DNA of 54,118 nucleotides, from the NCBI GenBank assembly GCA_009692615.1, contig SHYW01000023.1:1-54118 (forward strand), read 5' to 3'. Made by a program: the position numbers and the translations under genes. Below the pieces are notes generated by a model. The model saw nothing but the letters and a program-made list of their open reading frames with translations, did not search any database and had not been told where the DNA came from. This document shows positions 16,612-25,666 of this stretch, piece by piece; positions within the stretch are counted from its first letter, which is position 1, and the number at the start of each line of letters is the position of its first letter. Source of the stretch: Deltaproteobacteria bacterium. GTDB lineage: Bacteria > Desulfobacterota > Binatia > UBA9968.

Positions 16612-17705
16612 AAAGCGTCGAACAAGTACCGGAATATATCCGCTCGCTGATTCCCTACGAGCCGGGGAAGCCGATCGAAGAGGTCGAGCGCGAGTACGGC
16701 ATTGCCAATTCGGTGAAGCTCGCCTCGAATGAAAATCCCTTGGGGCCGTCGCCCAAAGCCGTCGCGGCGCTGCGCGCCAAGCTCGATCAGCTGCATCTTT
16801 ATCCCGACGGCGATTGTTTTTACTTGAAAGCCGGTTTGGCGAAGAAGCTCGGCGTCGCGCCCGAGACGCTGATCTTCGGCAACGGTTCCAACGAGATTAT
16901 CGAGTTGGCGGCGCGCACTTTCATGCGCGCCGGCGACGAAGCGGTGTTGGCCGAGCAAGCCTTTGTCGTGTACCAGCTAATCGTTCAAGCCGTGGGCGGC
17001 AAGAGTAAGCAGGTGCCGCTCAAGGATTACACCCATGATCTCGACGCCATCGCGGCGGCGATTTCGCCGCAAACCCGGCTGGTGTTTTTGGCCAATCCGA
17101 ATAATCCGACGGGAACGATTTTTCGCCGCGAAGCTTGGGAAAAATTTCTCGCCAAGGTGTCCCCCGATGTTTTGCTGATCGTCGATGAAGCTTACTTCGA
17201 GTATGTCCAGGACGCGGATTATCCCGATTCGCTTAAGTACCATAAGGAAGGGCGGGCGATCCTGACACTGCGGACATTTTCAAAACTTTACGGCTTGGCC
17301 GGTTTGCGCATCGGTTACGGCGTGGCGCCGAAAGAGTTGATCGCCATGATGCAGCGCGTGCGTCAACCGTTTAACGTCAACGCGCCGGCCCAGTGGGCGG
17401 CGCTGGCGGCGCTCGACGATGGCGAGCATGTAAAGAGAAGTTTAGAAGTTAACCGCCAAGGCCTTGAGTATCTCGGCGCGGAGTTCGCCAAGCTCGGCTT
17501 GGCCTATGTGGCGAGCCAGGGAAATTTTATTTTGCTGCGGGTCGGCAAAGGCCAGGAAGTGTTCAAGCAATTGCTTGCCCTCGGCGTGATCGTCCGGCCC
17601 ATGGGCGGCTACAGATTGCCCGAGCATATTCGGGTGACGGTTGGCACCATGAATGAGAACCGTCAGTTTATCGCCGCGCTGCAAAAGGTGATTCAGAATT
17701 TCTAA
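16608..17705 (+). CDS. hisC: Histidinol-phosphate / aromatic aminotransferase
   Basis: A 365-residue PLP aminotransferase of fold type I. Features: LASNENPLGPSP substrate loop (38-49), ANPNNPTG (162-169), Asp193-Glu-Ala-Tyr196, and the PLP lysine Lys226 in RTFSKLYGLAGLR. The start ATG overlaps the pheA stop as ATGA, so it is translationally coupled. Set between pheA and tyrA, it may serve mainly as the aminotransferase for phenylpyruvate and 4-hydroxyphenylpyruvate rather than histidine synthesis. HisC-family enzymes in such clusters are known to do both. Confidence 0.9.
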   Translation: MKSVEQVPEYIRSLIPYEPGKPIEEVEREYGIANSVKLASNENPLGPSPKAVAALRAKLDQLHLYPDGDCFYLKAGLAKKLGVAPETLIFGNGSNEIIELAARTFMRAGDEAVLAEQAFVVYQLIVQAVGGKSKQVPLKDYTHDLDAIAAAISPQTRLVFLANPNNPTGTIFRREAWEKFLAKVSPDVLLIVDEAYFEYVQDADYPDSLKYHKEGRAILTLRTFSKLYGLAGLRIGYGVAPKELIAMMQRVRQPFNVNAPAQWAALAALDDGEHVKRSLEVNRQGLEYLGAEFAKLGLAYVASQGNFILLRVGKGQEVFKQLLALGVIVRPMGGYRLPEHIRVTVGTMNENRQFIAALQKVIQNF

Positions 17706-17726
17706 CAACTCGGGAATGACAAAATC

Positions 17727-18590
17727 GTGGCAGTGATGTTTGATAAGATGGTGATGGCTGGAGTGGGACTGATTTGCGGTTCCCTGGCCCTCGACATGCG
17801 CCGGCAAAAGCTGGTCAAAGAGATCGTTGGCTATGGCCGCAGCGAGAGCAATCTCAAGCTCGCTAAGAAAAAGCGCATCATCGACAGCTATTTTCTCCGT
17901 GACGAAGATTTTCCCGCCGGCGTCGATTTTTTGATGATGGGCACTCCGGTGCAAACCATCGTGCCGTTGACCCAGGCGTTTTTACCGAAGCTCCAAGCGG
18001 GCTGCACCGTCAGCGATGTCGGCAGCGTCAAGGGCGAGATTGTTCGCGGCATGGAAAAAATTCTGCCAAAAAATATTTATTTCATCGCCGGTCATCCGAT
18101 CGCCGGCAGCGAGCAGTGGGGCGCCCAGGCGGCGCGGGAAAATTTATTCGTGCGCCATCGCACCGTGCTGACGCCGACCAAGAAGACCAATGAAAAAGCG
18201 CTGCGTAAAGTTGCCGCGCTGTGGCGTAACGTCGGCGCCGATGTTGAGATCATGCATCCCGATGTGCACGATCGAGTGCTCGGCGTGATCAGCCACTTGC
18301 CCCATGTCTTGGTTTACGCGCTGGTCAATGCCCTCGATCGCACGCATTTGAAAGGCGTCGATCTCAAAAGTTACTGCGCCGGCGGTTTCAAAGATTTTAC
18401 CCGCATCGCTTCGAGCCGGCCGGAACTGTGGCGCGACATTTGTTTGATGAATCGCAAGGCGCTCAGCCGTTCGCTCGGGGATTACATAAAATATCTCGAA
18501 CAGCTCAACGGCTGGATAAAAACTGAAAAGGGCCCGCTGTTGGAGCGCGAGTTTGCCAAAGCATTCGCCGCGCGAGCGCAGATTCCTTAA
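17727..18590 (+). CDS. tyrA: Prephenate dehydrogenase
   Basis: A 287-residue NAD(P)-dependent enzyme that oxidises and decarboxylates prephenate to 4-hydroxyphenylpyruvate for tyrosine. An N-terminal Rossmann motif (GVGLICGSLALDMR) is followed by VSDVGSVKGEIV, the active-site GHPIAGSEQWG and ISHLPHVL. GTG 17727 gives MAVMFDKM; ATG 17736 is an alternative. The Rossmann glycine pattern begins only 12 residues in, so either is possible. No ACT domain, unlike the P-protein. It is 21 bp after hisC and 2 bp before aroA. Confidence 0.92.
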   Translation: MAVMFDKMVMAGVGLICGSLALDMRRQKLVKEIVGYGRSESNLKLAKKKRIIDSYFLRDEDFPAGVDFLMMGTPVQTIVPLTQAFLPKLQAGCTVSDVGSVKGEIVRGMEKILPKNIYFIAGHPIAGSEQWGAQAARENLFVRHRTVLTPTKKTNEKALRKVAALWRNVGADVEIMHPDVHDRVLGVISHLPHVLVYALVNALDRTHLKGVDLKSYCAGGFKDFTRIASSRPELWRDICLMNRKALSRSLGDYIKYLEQLNGWIKTEKGPLLEREFAKAFAARAQIP

Positions 18591-18592
18591 CG

Positions 18593-19879
18593 ATGAAACG
18601 CATCGAACCAACTCGAAAACCGCTGCGCGGCGATATCAGCGTGCCGGGGGACAAATCCATCGCCCACCGGGCGGTGATCTTCGGCAGCATCGCCGAAGGG
18701 CCGACGCGGATTTATAATTTATCGGGCGGCGACGACAATTCGCGCACCGTGCGGGCGTTTCGCCAACTCGGCGTCGAGATCGGCCGTGACGGCGATGCGC
18801 TCTGTATCCAAGGCAAAGGCTGGCGTGGACTCCAGGCGCCGGAGCAAGCGATCGATTGCGGCAATTCTGGCACTACTATGCGGCTGATGTCCGGTTTGTT
18901 AGCCGGGTTGCCGTTTCACAGCGAACTGGACGGTGACGGCTCGCTGCGCCAACGACCCATGCAAAGAGTGATTGATCCATTGATGCAGATGGGCGCCAAG
19001 ATTCGCAGCAAGAGCGGCAACGGTTTGGCGCCGCTGGCAATCGACGGCGGCGGCTTGCGCGCTATGCGCTATCGTATGCCCATCGCCAGCGCCCAGGTGA
19101 AGTCGGCGATTCTGCTCGCCGCGCTGCAAGCTGACGGCACGACAGTGGTAGAAGAACCGCAACAGTCGCGCGATCACACCGAAGTGATGATTCGCGGTTT
19201 CGGTGGTGAATTGTCGGTGGCGGGCACGGCTATTTCGCTTATAGGTGGGCAATCGCTGAGCGGCCAAGAGGTGCGCATTCCCGGCGATATTTCATCGGCG
19301 GCATTTTTTCTCGTCGCCGCGGCGTTGGTTCCCGGCTCCGACGTGACGATTCGCAATGTCGGCTGCAATCCGACCCGCGATGGCGTCATCGAGATACTGC
19401 GCCGCATGGGTGCGTCCATTGAAATGATCAATCCACGTGCCGCCGCCGGCGAGCGCGTCGCAGATTTCAAAGTCGTTGGCGGCAAACTCAAAGGCATCGA
19501 CGTGGGCGCGCAGTGGGTAGCCAGAACCATTGATGAGTATCCGATTCTCGCCATCGCCGCAGCTGTCGCGGATGGCGCCACGACTTTTTCCGACGTTAAA
19601 GAATTGCGTTACAAGGAGTCGGATCGCATCGCCGCCATGACCGAAGGGCTGCGCACTCTCGGTGTTCAAGTCGACGAGCGCGAAGATGGCATGACGATTC
19701 ACGGCGGCGCTCGTCTCAAGGGCGGGGCGGTGCGGAGTTTCGCCGATCATCGCATTGCAATGTCCTTCGCCGTCGCGGGTCTGGTCAGTGCCGCGGCGGT
19801 AGAGATCGACGATGCCGCCTGCGCCGATATTTCGTTCCCGACGTTTTTTCAACTGTTGGAGAAGATTTGTTTGCAATAG
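18593..19879 (+). CDS. aroA: 3-phosphoshikimate 1-carboxyvinyltransferase (EPSP synthase, class II motifs)
   Basis: A 428-residue EPSP synthase, joining shikimate-3-phosphate and PEP. It has GDKS (19-22), GNSGTTMRLMSG (90-101), SAQVK (166-170), RDHTE (193-197), NPTR (259-262), and late LRYKESDRI. The four short motifs GDKS, SAQVK, RDHTE and NPTR are the set used to define class II enzymes, as opposed to the E. coli class I type. The glycine in NSGTT is kept (CP4 EPSPS has Ala there), so glyphosate tolerance is not predicted from this site alone. ATG lies 2 bp after the tyrA stop. Confidence 0.95.
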   Translation: MKRIEPTRKPLRGDISVPGDKSIAHRAVIFGSIAEGPTRIYNLSGGDDNSRTVRAFRQLGVEIGRDGDALCIQGKGWRGLQAPEQAIDCGNSGTTMRLMSGLLAGLPFHSELDGDGSLRQRPMQRVIDPLMQMGAKIRSKSGNGLAPLAIDGGGLRAMRYRMPIASAQVKSAILLAALQADGTTVVEEPQQSRDHTEVMIRGFGGELSVAGTAISLIGGQSLSGQEVRIPGDISSAAFFLVAAALVPGSDVTIRNVGCNPTRDGVIEILRRMGASIEMINPRAAAGERVADFKVVGGKLKGIDVGAQWVARTIDEYPILAIAAAVADGATTFSDVKELRYKESDRIAAMTEGLRTLGVQVDEREDGMTIHGGARLKGGAVRSFADHRIAMSFAVAGLVSAAAVEIDDAACADISFPTFFQLLEKICLQ

Positions 19880-19921
19880 GGACGTATACGGAGGATAGTT
19901 TGCGCGGAAACGAGGTCGCCG

Positions 19922-20593
19922 GTGATTATCGCCATTGACGGTCCGTCGGGTGCCGGCAAGAGCACTTTGGCGAAGCGCTTGGCGCTTGAACTGGGTTTTA
20001 CTTATTTAGACACCGGCGCGCTCTATCGGGCGCTGGCCCTCAAGTTCTTGCGTCGCGGCGTCGATTTGGATGATGATGCGCGCATGGCGGCATTGCTGAG
20101 TTCCACAGCGATAGATTTGCGCGACGAGCGGGGTAAGTTGGAAGTTTTATTGGACGGCGAAGATGTCGCCGGCGCCATCCGCACTCCGGAAGTGAGTCAG
20201 GCCGCGTCCAAGGCTTCGGCGCTCAAGAGTGTGCGTCGGCGCTTGCTCGAGTTGCAACGGGATCTCGGCAAACGCGGCAGCGTGGTGGCCGAAGGGCGCG
20301 ATATCGGCACCGTGGTATTTCCCGAGGCCGAGGTGAAAATATTTTTGGATGCATCGGTAAGCGAGCGGGCACGCCGGCGCTATCATGAACTTTGCGCGGC
20401 CGGCCGCTCGGTGCAATTGGCGGAGACCCTCCGCGAGATGGAAGAGCGCGACAAGCGCGACAGCGAGCGCGACTTGGCGCCCCTCTGTCAGGCCGCCGAC
20501 GCGGTGCGCGTCGATTCTTCGGCGGTGGATGCGGAACAGGTGGCGGCGATCGTATTGGAATTGGTTAATCAGCGTAAAAAGCGAAAAAATTAA
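19922..20593 (+). CDS. cmk: Cytidylate kinase
   Basis: A 223-residue CMP/dCMP kinase. The P-loop GPSGAGKS is at residues 7-14, followed by FTYLDTGALYRALA, the CMP-binding region, and AEGRDIGTVVFPEAEVK. The lid (RARRRYHE) and ERDKRDSERDLAPL are typical. GTG 19922 is used as start (MIIAIDGPSGAGK). It links the aromatic block to rpsA, the very conserved cmk-rpsA order. Confidence 0.96.
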   Translation: MIIAIDGPSGAGKSTLAKRLALELGFTYLDTGALYRALALKFLRRGVDLDDDARMAALLSSTAIDLRDERGKLEVLLDGEDVAGAIRTPEVSQAASKASALKSVRRRLLELQRDLGKRGSVVAEGRDIGTVVFPEAEVKIFLDASVSERARRRYHELCAAGRSVQLAETLREMEERDKRDSERDLAPLCQAADAVRVDSSAVDAEQVAAIVLELVNQRKKRKN

Positions 20594-20613
20594 AGAGATC
20601 GGAGTTAGTTTTC

Positions 20614-22356
20614 ATGGCTCAATTGGAAGATAACACAGGCGCAAATGCAGGTGGCGCCAGCGAGTTCGAAGCGATGTTTGAGGAAAGCCTGCGCACAGTG
20701 AAGCCGGGCGGCGTGGTCAAAGGACGGGTGGTCGGCATTACCGCGACCCATGTGTTGATCGACGTCGGTTACAAGTCCGAAGGACAAACCCCGATTCACG
20801 AATTCACCGACCGGGACGGCAACGTGCAGGTCAAGGTCGGCGACGATGTCGATGTTTATTTTGAAACCTCCGAGGGCGAAGGCGGCGGCATCGTGTTGTC
20901 GCGTCAGCGCGCCGAGAATCTCAAAATCTGGGAAGAACTTGAAAGCGCCTTCAACGATGGCCGGGGCGTCGAAGGAAAAATCCTTGGCAAGGTCAAAGGC
21001 GGCTTCAAAGTCGATGTGGGCGTGCCGGGATTCTTGCCCGGCTCCCACGTGGAAATCCGCCCGAGCCGCAATTTGGACCGTTTCATCGGCACCACCGACC
21101 GTTTCGCCATTCTCAAGTTCAACCGCGAGCGCGGCAACGTGGTGGTTTCACGCCGGGCTTTGTTGGAACTGGAACGGGACAGCCTCAAGCAGGAGATTCT
21201 AAAAGTTCTCGAAGAAGGCGTGATCCTGGAGGGCACGGTGAAAAATATCACCGGTTACGGCGCCTTCGTCGATCTCGGCGGTATCGACGGCATCCTTCAT
21301 ATTAGCGACATGTCCTGGGGCCGCATCAATCATCCTTCGGAAATCGTCCAGGTGGGCGACAAGATCCGCGTGGTAGTGCTCAAGTTCGATACCGAAAAAG
21401 AGCGTATCTCTCTCGGCATGAAGCAGCTCACGCCCGATCCTTGGCACACCGTGGCTGAGAAGTTCCCGATTGACGCGCGCGTCCAAGGCAAAGTGATCAG
21501 TCTGATGGACTACGGCGCGTTCGTCGAATTGGAAAGCGGCATCGAAGGGCTGATTCATATTTCCGAAATGTCCTGGACCCGTAAGGTTGCCCATCCATCT
21601 AAGCTGCTTTCGGTGGGCCAACAGGTCGAAGTGGTCGTCCTCAACGTCGATCCCGGCCACCGGCGCATTTCCCTTGGCTTGAAGCAAATCATGGCCAATC
21701 CTTGGGAAGCAGCCAAGGACAAGTACCCGGTTGGCACGGTGATTAGCGGCCCGGTGCGCAACGTGACCGATTTTGGCATCTTTGTCGGCATCGAAGAAGG
21801 TATCGACGGCCTCGTTCACATCTCGGATCTACATTGGAACAAAAAGATCAAGCATCCCTCGGAGCTTTATAAAAAGGGCGACGTGGTGGAAGCTAAAGTC
21901 TTGGGCGTGAACGTGGAGAACGAACGGTTCTCCCTCGGCATCAAGCAGATGGCGACCGATCCTTGGCAGGTGGTTGCCAATAACCATCCGGTTGGCTCCA
22001 AGATCAAGGGCCAAGTCACCAGCGTGGCTGAGTTCGGCGTATTCGTGCGCATCGACGAAGGGGTTGAGGGTTTGATTCACGTTTCCCAGCTGAGCTCGGA
22101 GCGCGTAGACAAACCGTCGAGCCTCTACAAAGTCGGCGATGAAGTGGAAGCTGAAGTGGTCAGCATCGATCTCGCCGATCGCAAGATCGGTCTCAGCGTG
22201 CGGGCGTTACGGCGCTCCGAAGAACGCTTAGAGATGGAGAGCTATTTGAAGCGGGAGAAAGAAGGGGCGCGCTTTTCCTTTGAATCGCTGCTTGGCGACG
22301 AGCTCCGTCTCGACCGTGAGGACGAGCCCCAAGGCGGGCGCAAGGGGCGCCGTTAG
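20614..22356 (+). CDS. rpsA: 30S ribosomal protein S1
   Basis: A 580-residue protein with six S1 (OB-fold) RNA-binding repeats. The later ones show GAFVDLGGIDGILHISDMSW, GAFVELESGIEGLIHISEMS, GIFVGIEEGIDGLVHISDLH and GVFVRIDEGVEGLIHVSQLS. The first two are more divergent, as in other S1 proteins, where they bind the ribosome. Start ATG 20614 follows GGAG at 20601. The C-terminus is Arg/Lys/Gly-rich. It recruits mRNAs to the 30S subunit. Confidence 0.97.
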   Translation: MAQLEDNTGANAGGASEFEAMFEESLRTVKPGGVVKGRVVGITATHVLIDVGYKSEGQTPIHEFTDRDGNVQVKVGDDVDVYFETSEGEGGGIVLSRQRAENLKIWEELESAFNDGRGVEGKILGKVKGGFKVDVGVPGFLPGSHVEIRPSRNLDRFIGTTDRFAILKFNRERGNVVVSRRALLELERDSLKQEILKVLEEGVILEGTVKNITGYGAFVDLGGIDGILHISDMSWGRINHPSEIVQVGDKIRVVVLKFDTEKERISLGMKQLTPDPWHTVAEKFPIDARVQGKVISLMDYGAFVELESGIEGLIHISEMSWTRKVAHPSKLLSVGQQVEVVVLNVDPGHRRISLGLKQIMANPWEAAKDKYPVGTVISGPVRNVTDFGIFVGIEEGIDGLVHISDLHWNKKIKHPSELYKKGDVVEAKVLGVNVENERFSLGIKQMATDPWQVVANNHPVGSKIKGQVTSVAEFGVFVRIDEGVEGLIHVSQLSSERVDKPSSLYKVGDEVEAEVVSIDLADRKIGLSVRALRRSEERLEMESYLKREKEGARFSFESLLGDELRLDREDEPQGGRKGRR

Positions 22357-22381
22357 AACGGCCTGAGCGGTCGTTACCGAC

Positions 22382-23281
22382 ATGGCCAGGAAGCACTTCA
22401 TACTGCGCGGGCTGGGAATCATGTTCGGCTTGACGCTGGCGCTGTTCACAGGGGTGTTCTTTTTCGCCTATCTGAGCGGCGGCGACAGCAAAGTTTTGGC
22501 GCTGTTCTCCGGCGACGGTGTCGGCGTGCTGCAAATCGACGGGGCCATCGAAGATCCGCGGGTGATTCTCGCCGAGCTGCGCCGTTTCCGCGCTATGCCC
22601 TGGATCAAAGCGATCGTCGTGCGCGTCGATTCGCCGGGTGGCGCGGTGGCGCCGACCCAGGAGATCTTTGCCGAGATTCAACGCTCGAAAAAAAAGAAGC
22701 CGTTCATCGCTTCCATGGGTAGCATCGCTGCGTCGGGCGGTTACTACATCGCCGCCGCTTGCGACAAGATCGTCGCCAACCCGGGCACCTTGACCGGCTC
22801 CATCGGCGTGATCATGCAGCTTAATAATGTCGAAGAGCTGATGAAAAAAATCGGCGTCAAGGGTTACAATGTAAAAAGCGGCGCCAACAAAGATATCGGC
22901 TCGCCGTTCCAGCCGCTGTCGGTGGAGGGCAGAGAAATACTTCAATCGCTGGTCGACAACGTCCATGGACAATTTGTCGCCGCGGTCGCCGCGGGCCGCG
23001 GCTTGGATGAAGCGGTGGTGCGTAAGTTGGCCGATGGGCGAATTTATTCCGGTGCCCAGGCCAAGGATCTGGGATTGGTCGATGAGTTAGGTACTTTGGA
23101 AGACGCCATTGAGTTGGCGGCGCGCCAGGGGAAGATTTCCGGCGAGCCAGCGGTCTACTACTCCCGCCCAGAGCAAGAGCGCTGGTGGGAGCGCGTGTTT
23201 ATGGGGTTTTTTGGCCGCCGCCTACCTGGCGCGGAACGCGGCTGGCTACGTTATGAATGGTCGCCGTCATTGCTTCAATGA
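22382..23281 (+). CDS. sppA: Signal peptide peptidase SppA
   Basis: A 299-residue membrane-anchored Ser/Lys protease that cleaves released signal peptides. One TM segment at residues about 10-31 is followed by the S49 peptidase domain. RVDSPGGAVAPTQEI, the nucleophile Ser118 in SIAASGGYYIA, and the probable general base Lys170 in SGANKDIGSP are visible. The length fits the short (36-kDa-type) SppA rather than the duplicated E. coli enzyme. It is between rpsA and ihfB, as in many deltaproteobacteria. Confidence 0.94.
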   Translation: MARKHFILRGLGIMFGLTLALFTGVFFFAYLSGGDSKVLALFSGDGVGVLQIDGAIEDPRVILAELRRFRAMPWIKAIVVRVDSPGGAVAPTQEIFAEIQRSKKKKPFIASMGSIAASGGYYIAAACDKIVANPGTLTGSIGVIMQLNNVEELMKKIGVKGYNVKSGANKDIGSPFQPLSVEGREILQSLVDNVHGQFVAAVAAGRGLDEAVVRKLADGRIYSGAQAKDLGLVDELGTLEDAIELAARQGKISGEPAVYYSRPEQERWWERVFMGFFGRRLPGAERGWLRYEWSPSLLQ

Positions 23282-23336
23282 GGCCGAGCTGACGGCGGGC
23301 AATTGCCAAAGCTTCTGATGCTGTGAGGGAGAAGAT

Positions 23337-23648
23337 ATGACCAAAAGGGACTTGATCGATGAAGTAAACAAGCGTTTTCCGCATTTGTCGCGGCGCGATT
23401 CGGAAGTCATCATTAACGCCATCTTCGATTCCATGGTCGATGCCTTGGCTCAAGGCGACCGTATCGAGATTCGCGGTTTTGGCAGTTTCGTTGTCAAGCA
23501 AAGGCGGGCGCGTCAGGGGCGCAATCCCAAAAGCGGCGCTTTGGTGTCGGTGTCGGCCAAACGCGTGCCGTTCTTCAAAGTCGGCAAGGAACTGCGCCTG
23601 CGCGTCAACGGCCAGCCCTACGATCCCAACGCCGATGGAGACGATTAG
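23337..23648 (+). CDS. ihfB: Integration host factor beta-type DNA-binding protein
   Basis: A 103-residue HU/IHF-family DNA-bending protein. It begins MTKRDLIDEVNKRFP and contains IEIRGFGSFVVKQR and ARQGRNPKSG, with the beta-arm segment intercalating into the minor groove, and KRVPFFKVGKEL. The sequence is nearer IHF-beta than HU. GAGGGAG lies just before the ATG. Its TAG stop shares one base with the GTG of the next gene. Confidence 0.92.
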   Translation: MTKRDLIDEVNKRFPHLSRRDSEVIINAIFDSMVDALAQGDRIEIRGFGSFVVKQRRARQGRNPKSGALVSVSAKRVPFFKVGKELRLRVNGQPYDPNADGDD

Positions 23649-24139
23649 TGAAGCAACTCTGGGCGCCTTGGCGCATGGCCTATATCGATGAGGAGGCCAA
23701 AGATCCGGGCTGTATTTTTTGTCTCAAACCGCTGGAGCCCGACCCGCGCGCGGCGTTGGTGCTGGCGCAAACCGAGCATACGGTGGTCATGATGAACAAA
23801 TATCCGTATAACAACGGTCATCTGTTGCTCGCGCCCAAAAGCCATGAAAACGATCTTAGCCACCTGTCCGGTGACGCCTTCAGCGATCTCAACGAGAAAT
23901 TGCGCCAAGCGATCGCTATCGTGCGCCGGGTTTTCAATCCTGGCGGCGTCAATCTGGGCATGAATCTCGGCAAGTACGCCGGCGCCGGCATCGAAGCCCA
24001 TCTGCATTGGCATATCGTGCCGCGCGGGGAAGGGGATACCAATTTTATGCCGGTGCTCGGTGAGACTCGTGTGATGCCGCAGCATTTGTTCGACAGCTTC
24101 GATCGTTTGGCGCCGCACTTCAACAACTTGCCTATGTGA
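23648..24139 (+). CDS. HIT-family (Ap4A-phosphorylase-like) nucleotide hydrolase
   Basis: A 163-residue HIT protein. Two Cys (GCIFC, 22-26) in the N-terminal segment are followed by the nucleotide-binding middle (NKYPYNNGHLLLAPK) and the histidine triad EAHLHWHIVPR. The family hydrolyses or phosphorolyses nucleotide phosphoesters such as Ap4A. GTG 23648 overlaps the ihfB stop by one base, so it is translationally coupled. It closes the housekeeping block. Confidence 0.9.
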   Translation: MKQLWAPWRMAYIDEEAKDPGCIFCLKPLEPDPRAALVLAQTEHTVVMMNKYPYNNGHLLLAPKSHENDLSHLSGDAFSDLNEKLRQAIAIVRRVFNPGGVNLGMNLGKYAGAGIEAHLHWHIVPRGEGDTNFMPVLGETRVMPQHLFDSFDRLAPHFNNLPM

Positions 24140-24223
24140 ATTCGCCGGCGCAAAGACTATATCGAGGATTGAATTCGTAAAATTGGAGCGAATGGAAATT
24201 AATCTACAGGGAGGCCAGAACAC

Positions 24224-25621
24224 GTGAGCGAGGCAAAAACATTAGGGGAACTTAAAAAGAGCGGCGTTGCGGTGCTGACGGTGCGCGATGAGATGCGCAA
24301 GAATCTCGTTCGCCGGCTGCAAAGCGGTGAACGCATCCTGCCGGGCATCATCGGTTACGACGAAACCGTCATACCGGAAATCGAGAATGCGATTCTGTCC
24401 GGCCACCACATGGTCTTCCTCGGCGAGCGCGGCCAAGGCAAATCGCGAATCATTCGCGGCCTCACCAGTCTGCTCGATGAACGCATTCCCATCGTCGCCG
24501 GTTGCGAAATCAACGACAATCCCTTTACGCCGATCTGTCGCGGCTGCCGTAAGAAAGCCGCCGAGATGGGCGATGCGTTGCCGCTGGAATGGGTCGACCG
24601 CGATCACCGCTACGGCGAAAAGCTGGCGACCCCCGACACTTCCATCGCCGATCTAGTCGGCGAAATCGATCCGATCAAAGTCGCCGAAGGGCGTTATCTG
24701 GCCGACGAAGAAACGATCCATTACGGTTTGGTGCCGCGCACCAACCGCGGCGTGTTCGCCATCAACGAGCTGCCCGATTTAACCGAGAAAGTCCAGGTCG
24801 GTCTGTTCAACTTGATGGAAGAGAAAGACGTCCAGATCAAAGGCTACAAGATTCGCTTACCCCTCGACGTGGTGATCGTCGCCAGCGCCAACCCGGAAGA
24901 CTACACCAGCCGCGGCCGCATCATCACACCCTTGAAAGACCGTTTCGACGTGCAGATCCGCACGCACTATCCGAAAAACATCGAGGACGAAATCAGCATC
25001 ATGGAGCAGGAGGCGGCGCCGACGCTCAACCGCAGCAGCAAAGTGGAAGTGCCGCGCTTCATGAAGGAAATCCTCGGCCATCTGACCTTCGAAGCGCGCA
25101 AGTCCAACGAGATCAATCAATCCTCCGGCGTCAGCGTGCGCGTGTCGATCAACAACTATGAAAGCATCATCAGCAACGCCGAGAAACGCGCGCTGCGCTG
25201 CAAGGAAAGCGACATCGTGCCGCGGGTCAGCGATCTGCACGCGCTGTTGGCCTCGACCAACGGCAAGATCGAAATGGAATATGTCGGCGAGGATAAGAAG
25301 GAAGAGGATCTGGTCGAGAAGCTGATCAACCGCGCGATCATTAAAGTCTTCGATCAATATTTCAATCTTAATTCGCTGCAAAAAGTCATCGAGTATTTCA
25401 ATTCCGGTTGGGGCATGGAAGTTTCCGACCAGATGCCGGCGCAGGAATATCTCGATGGCATCAAGGAAATCGCCGGTTTGAAAGAAGCGATCAAGTCCCT
25501 GGAAGTCTCCGACTCGCCGAACTTGATAGCGTCGGCGACCGAATTCGTCCTCGAAGGATTGCATCTGCACCAGAAACTCAACAAGGAGATCGAGGGCGGC
25601 CGGGCGACCTACGGCAAATAG
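24224..25621 (+). CDS. AAA+ ATPase of the MoxR / Mg-chelatase ChlI-like group
   Basis: A 465-residue ATPase with Walker A GERGQGKS (67-74), a variant Walker B GVFAINELPDL (176-186), sensor-1 ASANPEDYTSRGR (220-232) and PLKDRF with a likely Arg finger (Arg240). Three cysteines (Cys94, Cys105, Cys108) cluster in a loop just after Walker A, which is unusual for MoxR proteins and may bind metal. GTG 24224 follows GGGAGG. The VWA protein is 45 bp downstream. In this family the ATPase remodels or loads metal into a target with its VWA partner. The specific target is not evident. Confidence 0.85.
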   Translation: MSEAKTLGELKKSGVAVLTVRDEMRKNLVRRLQSGERILPGIIGYDETVIPEIENAILSGHHMVFLGERGQGKSRIIRGLTSLLDERIPIVAGCEINDNPFTPICRGCRKKAAEMGDALPLEWVDRDHRYGEKLATPDTSIADLVGEIDPIKVAEGRYLADEETIHYGLVPRTNRGVFAINELPDLTEKVQVGLFNLMEEKDVQIKGYKIRLPLDVVIVASANPEDYTSRGRIITPLKDRFDVQIRTHYPKNIEDEISIMEQEAAPTLNRSSKVEVPRFMKEILGHLTFEARKSNEINQSSGVSVRVSINNYESIISNAEKRALRCKESDIVPRVSDLHALLASTNGKIEMEYVGEDKKEEDLVEKLINRAIIKVFDQYFNLNSLQKVIEYFNSGWGMEVSDQMPAQEYLDGIKEIAGLKEAIKSLEVSDSPNLIASATEFVLEGLHLHQKLNKEIEGGRATYGK

Positions 25622-25666
25622 ATTGTCGTAGCGCTGCGCGTCAACAAGCTCTAGAATACACCCTTC

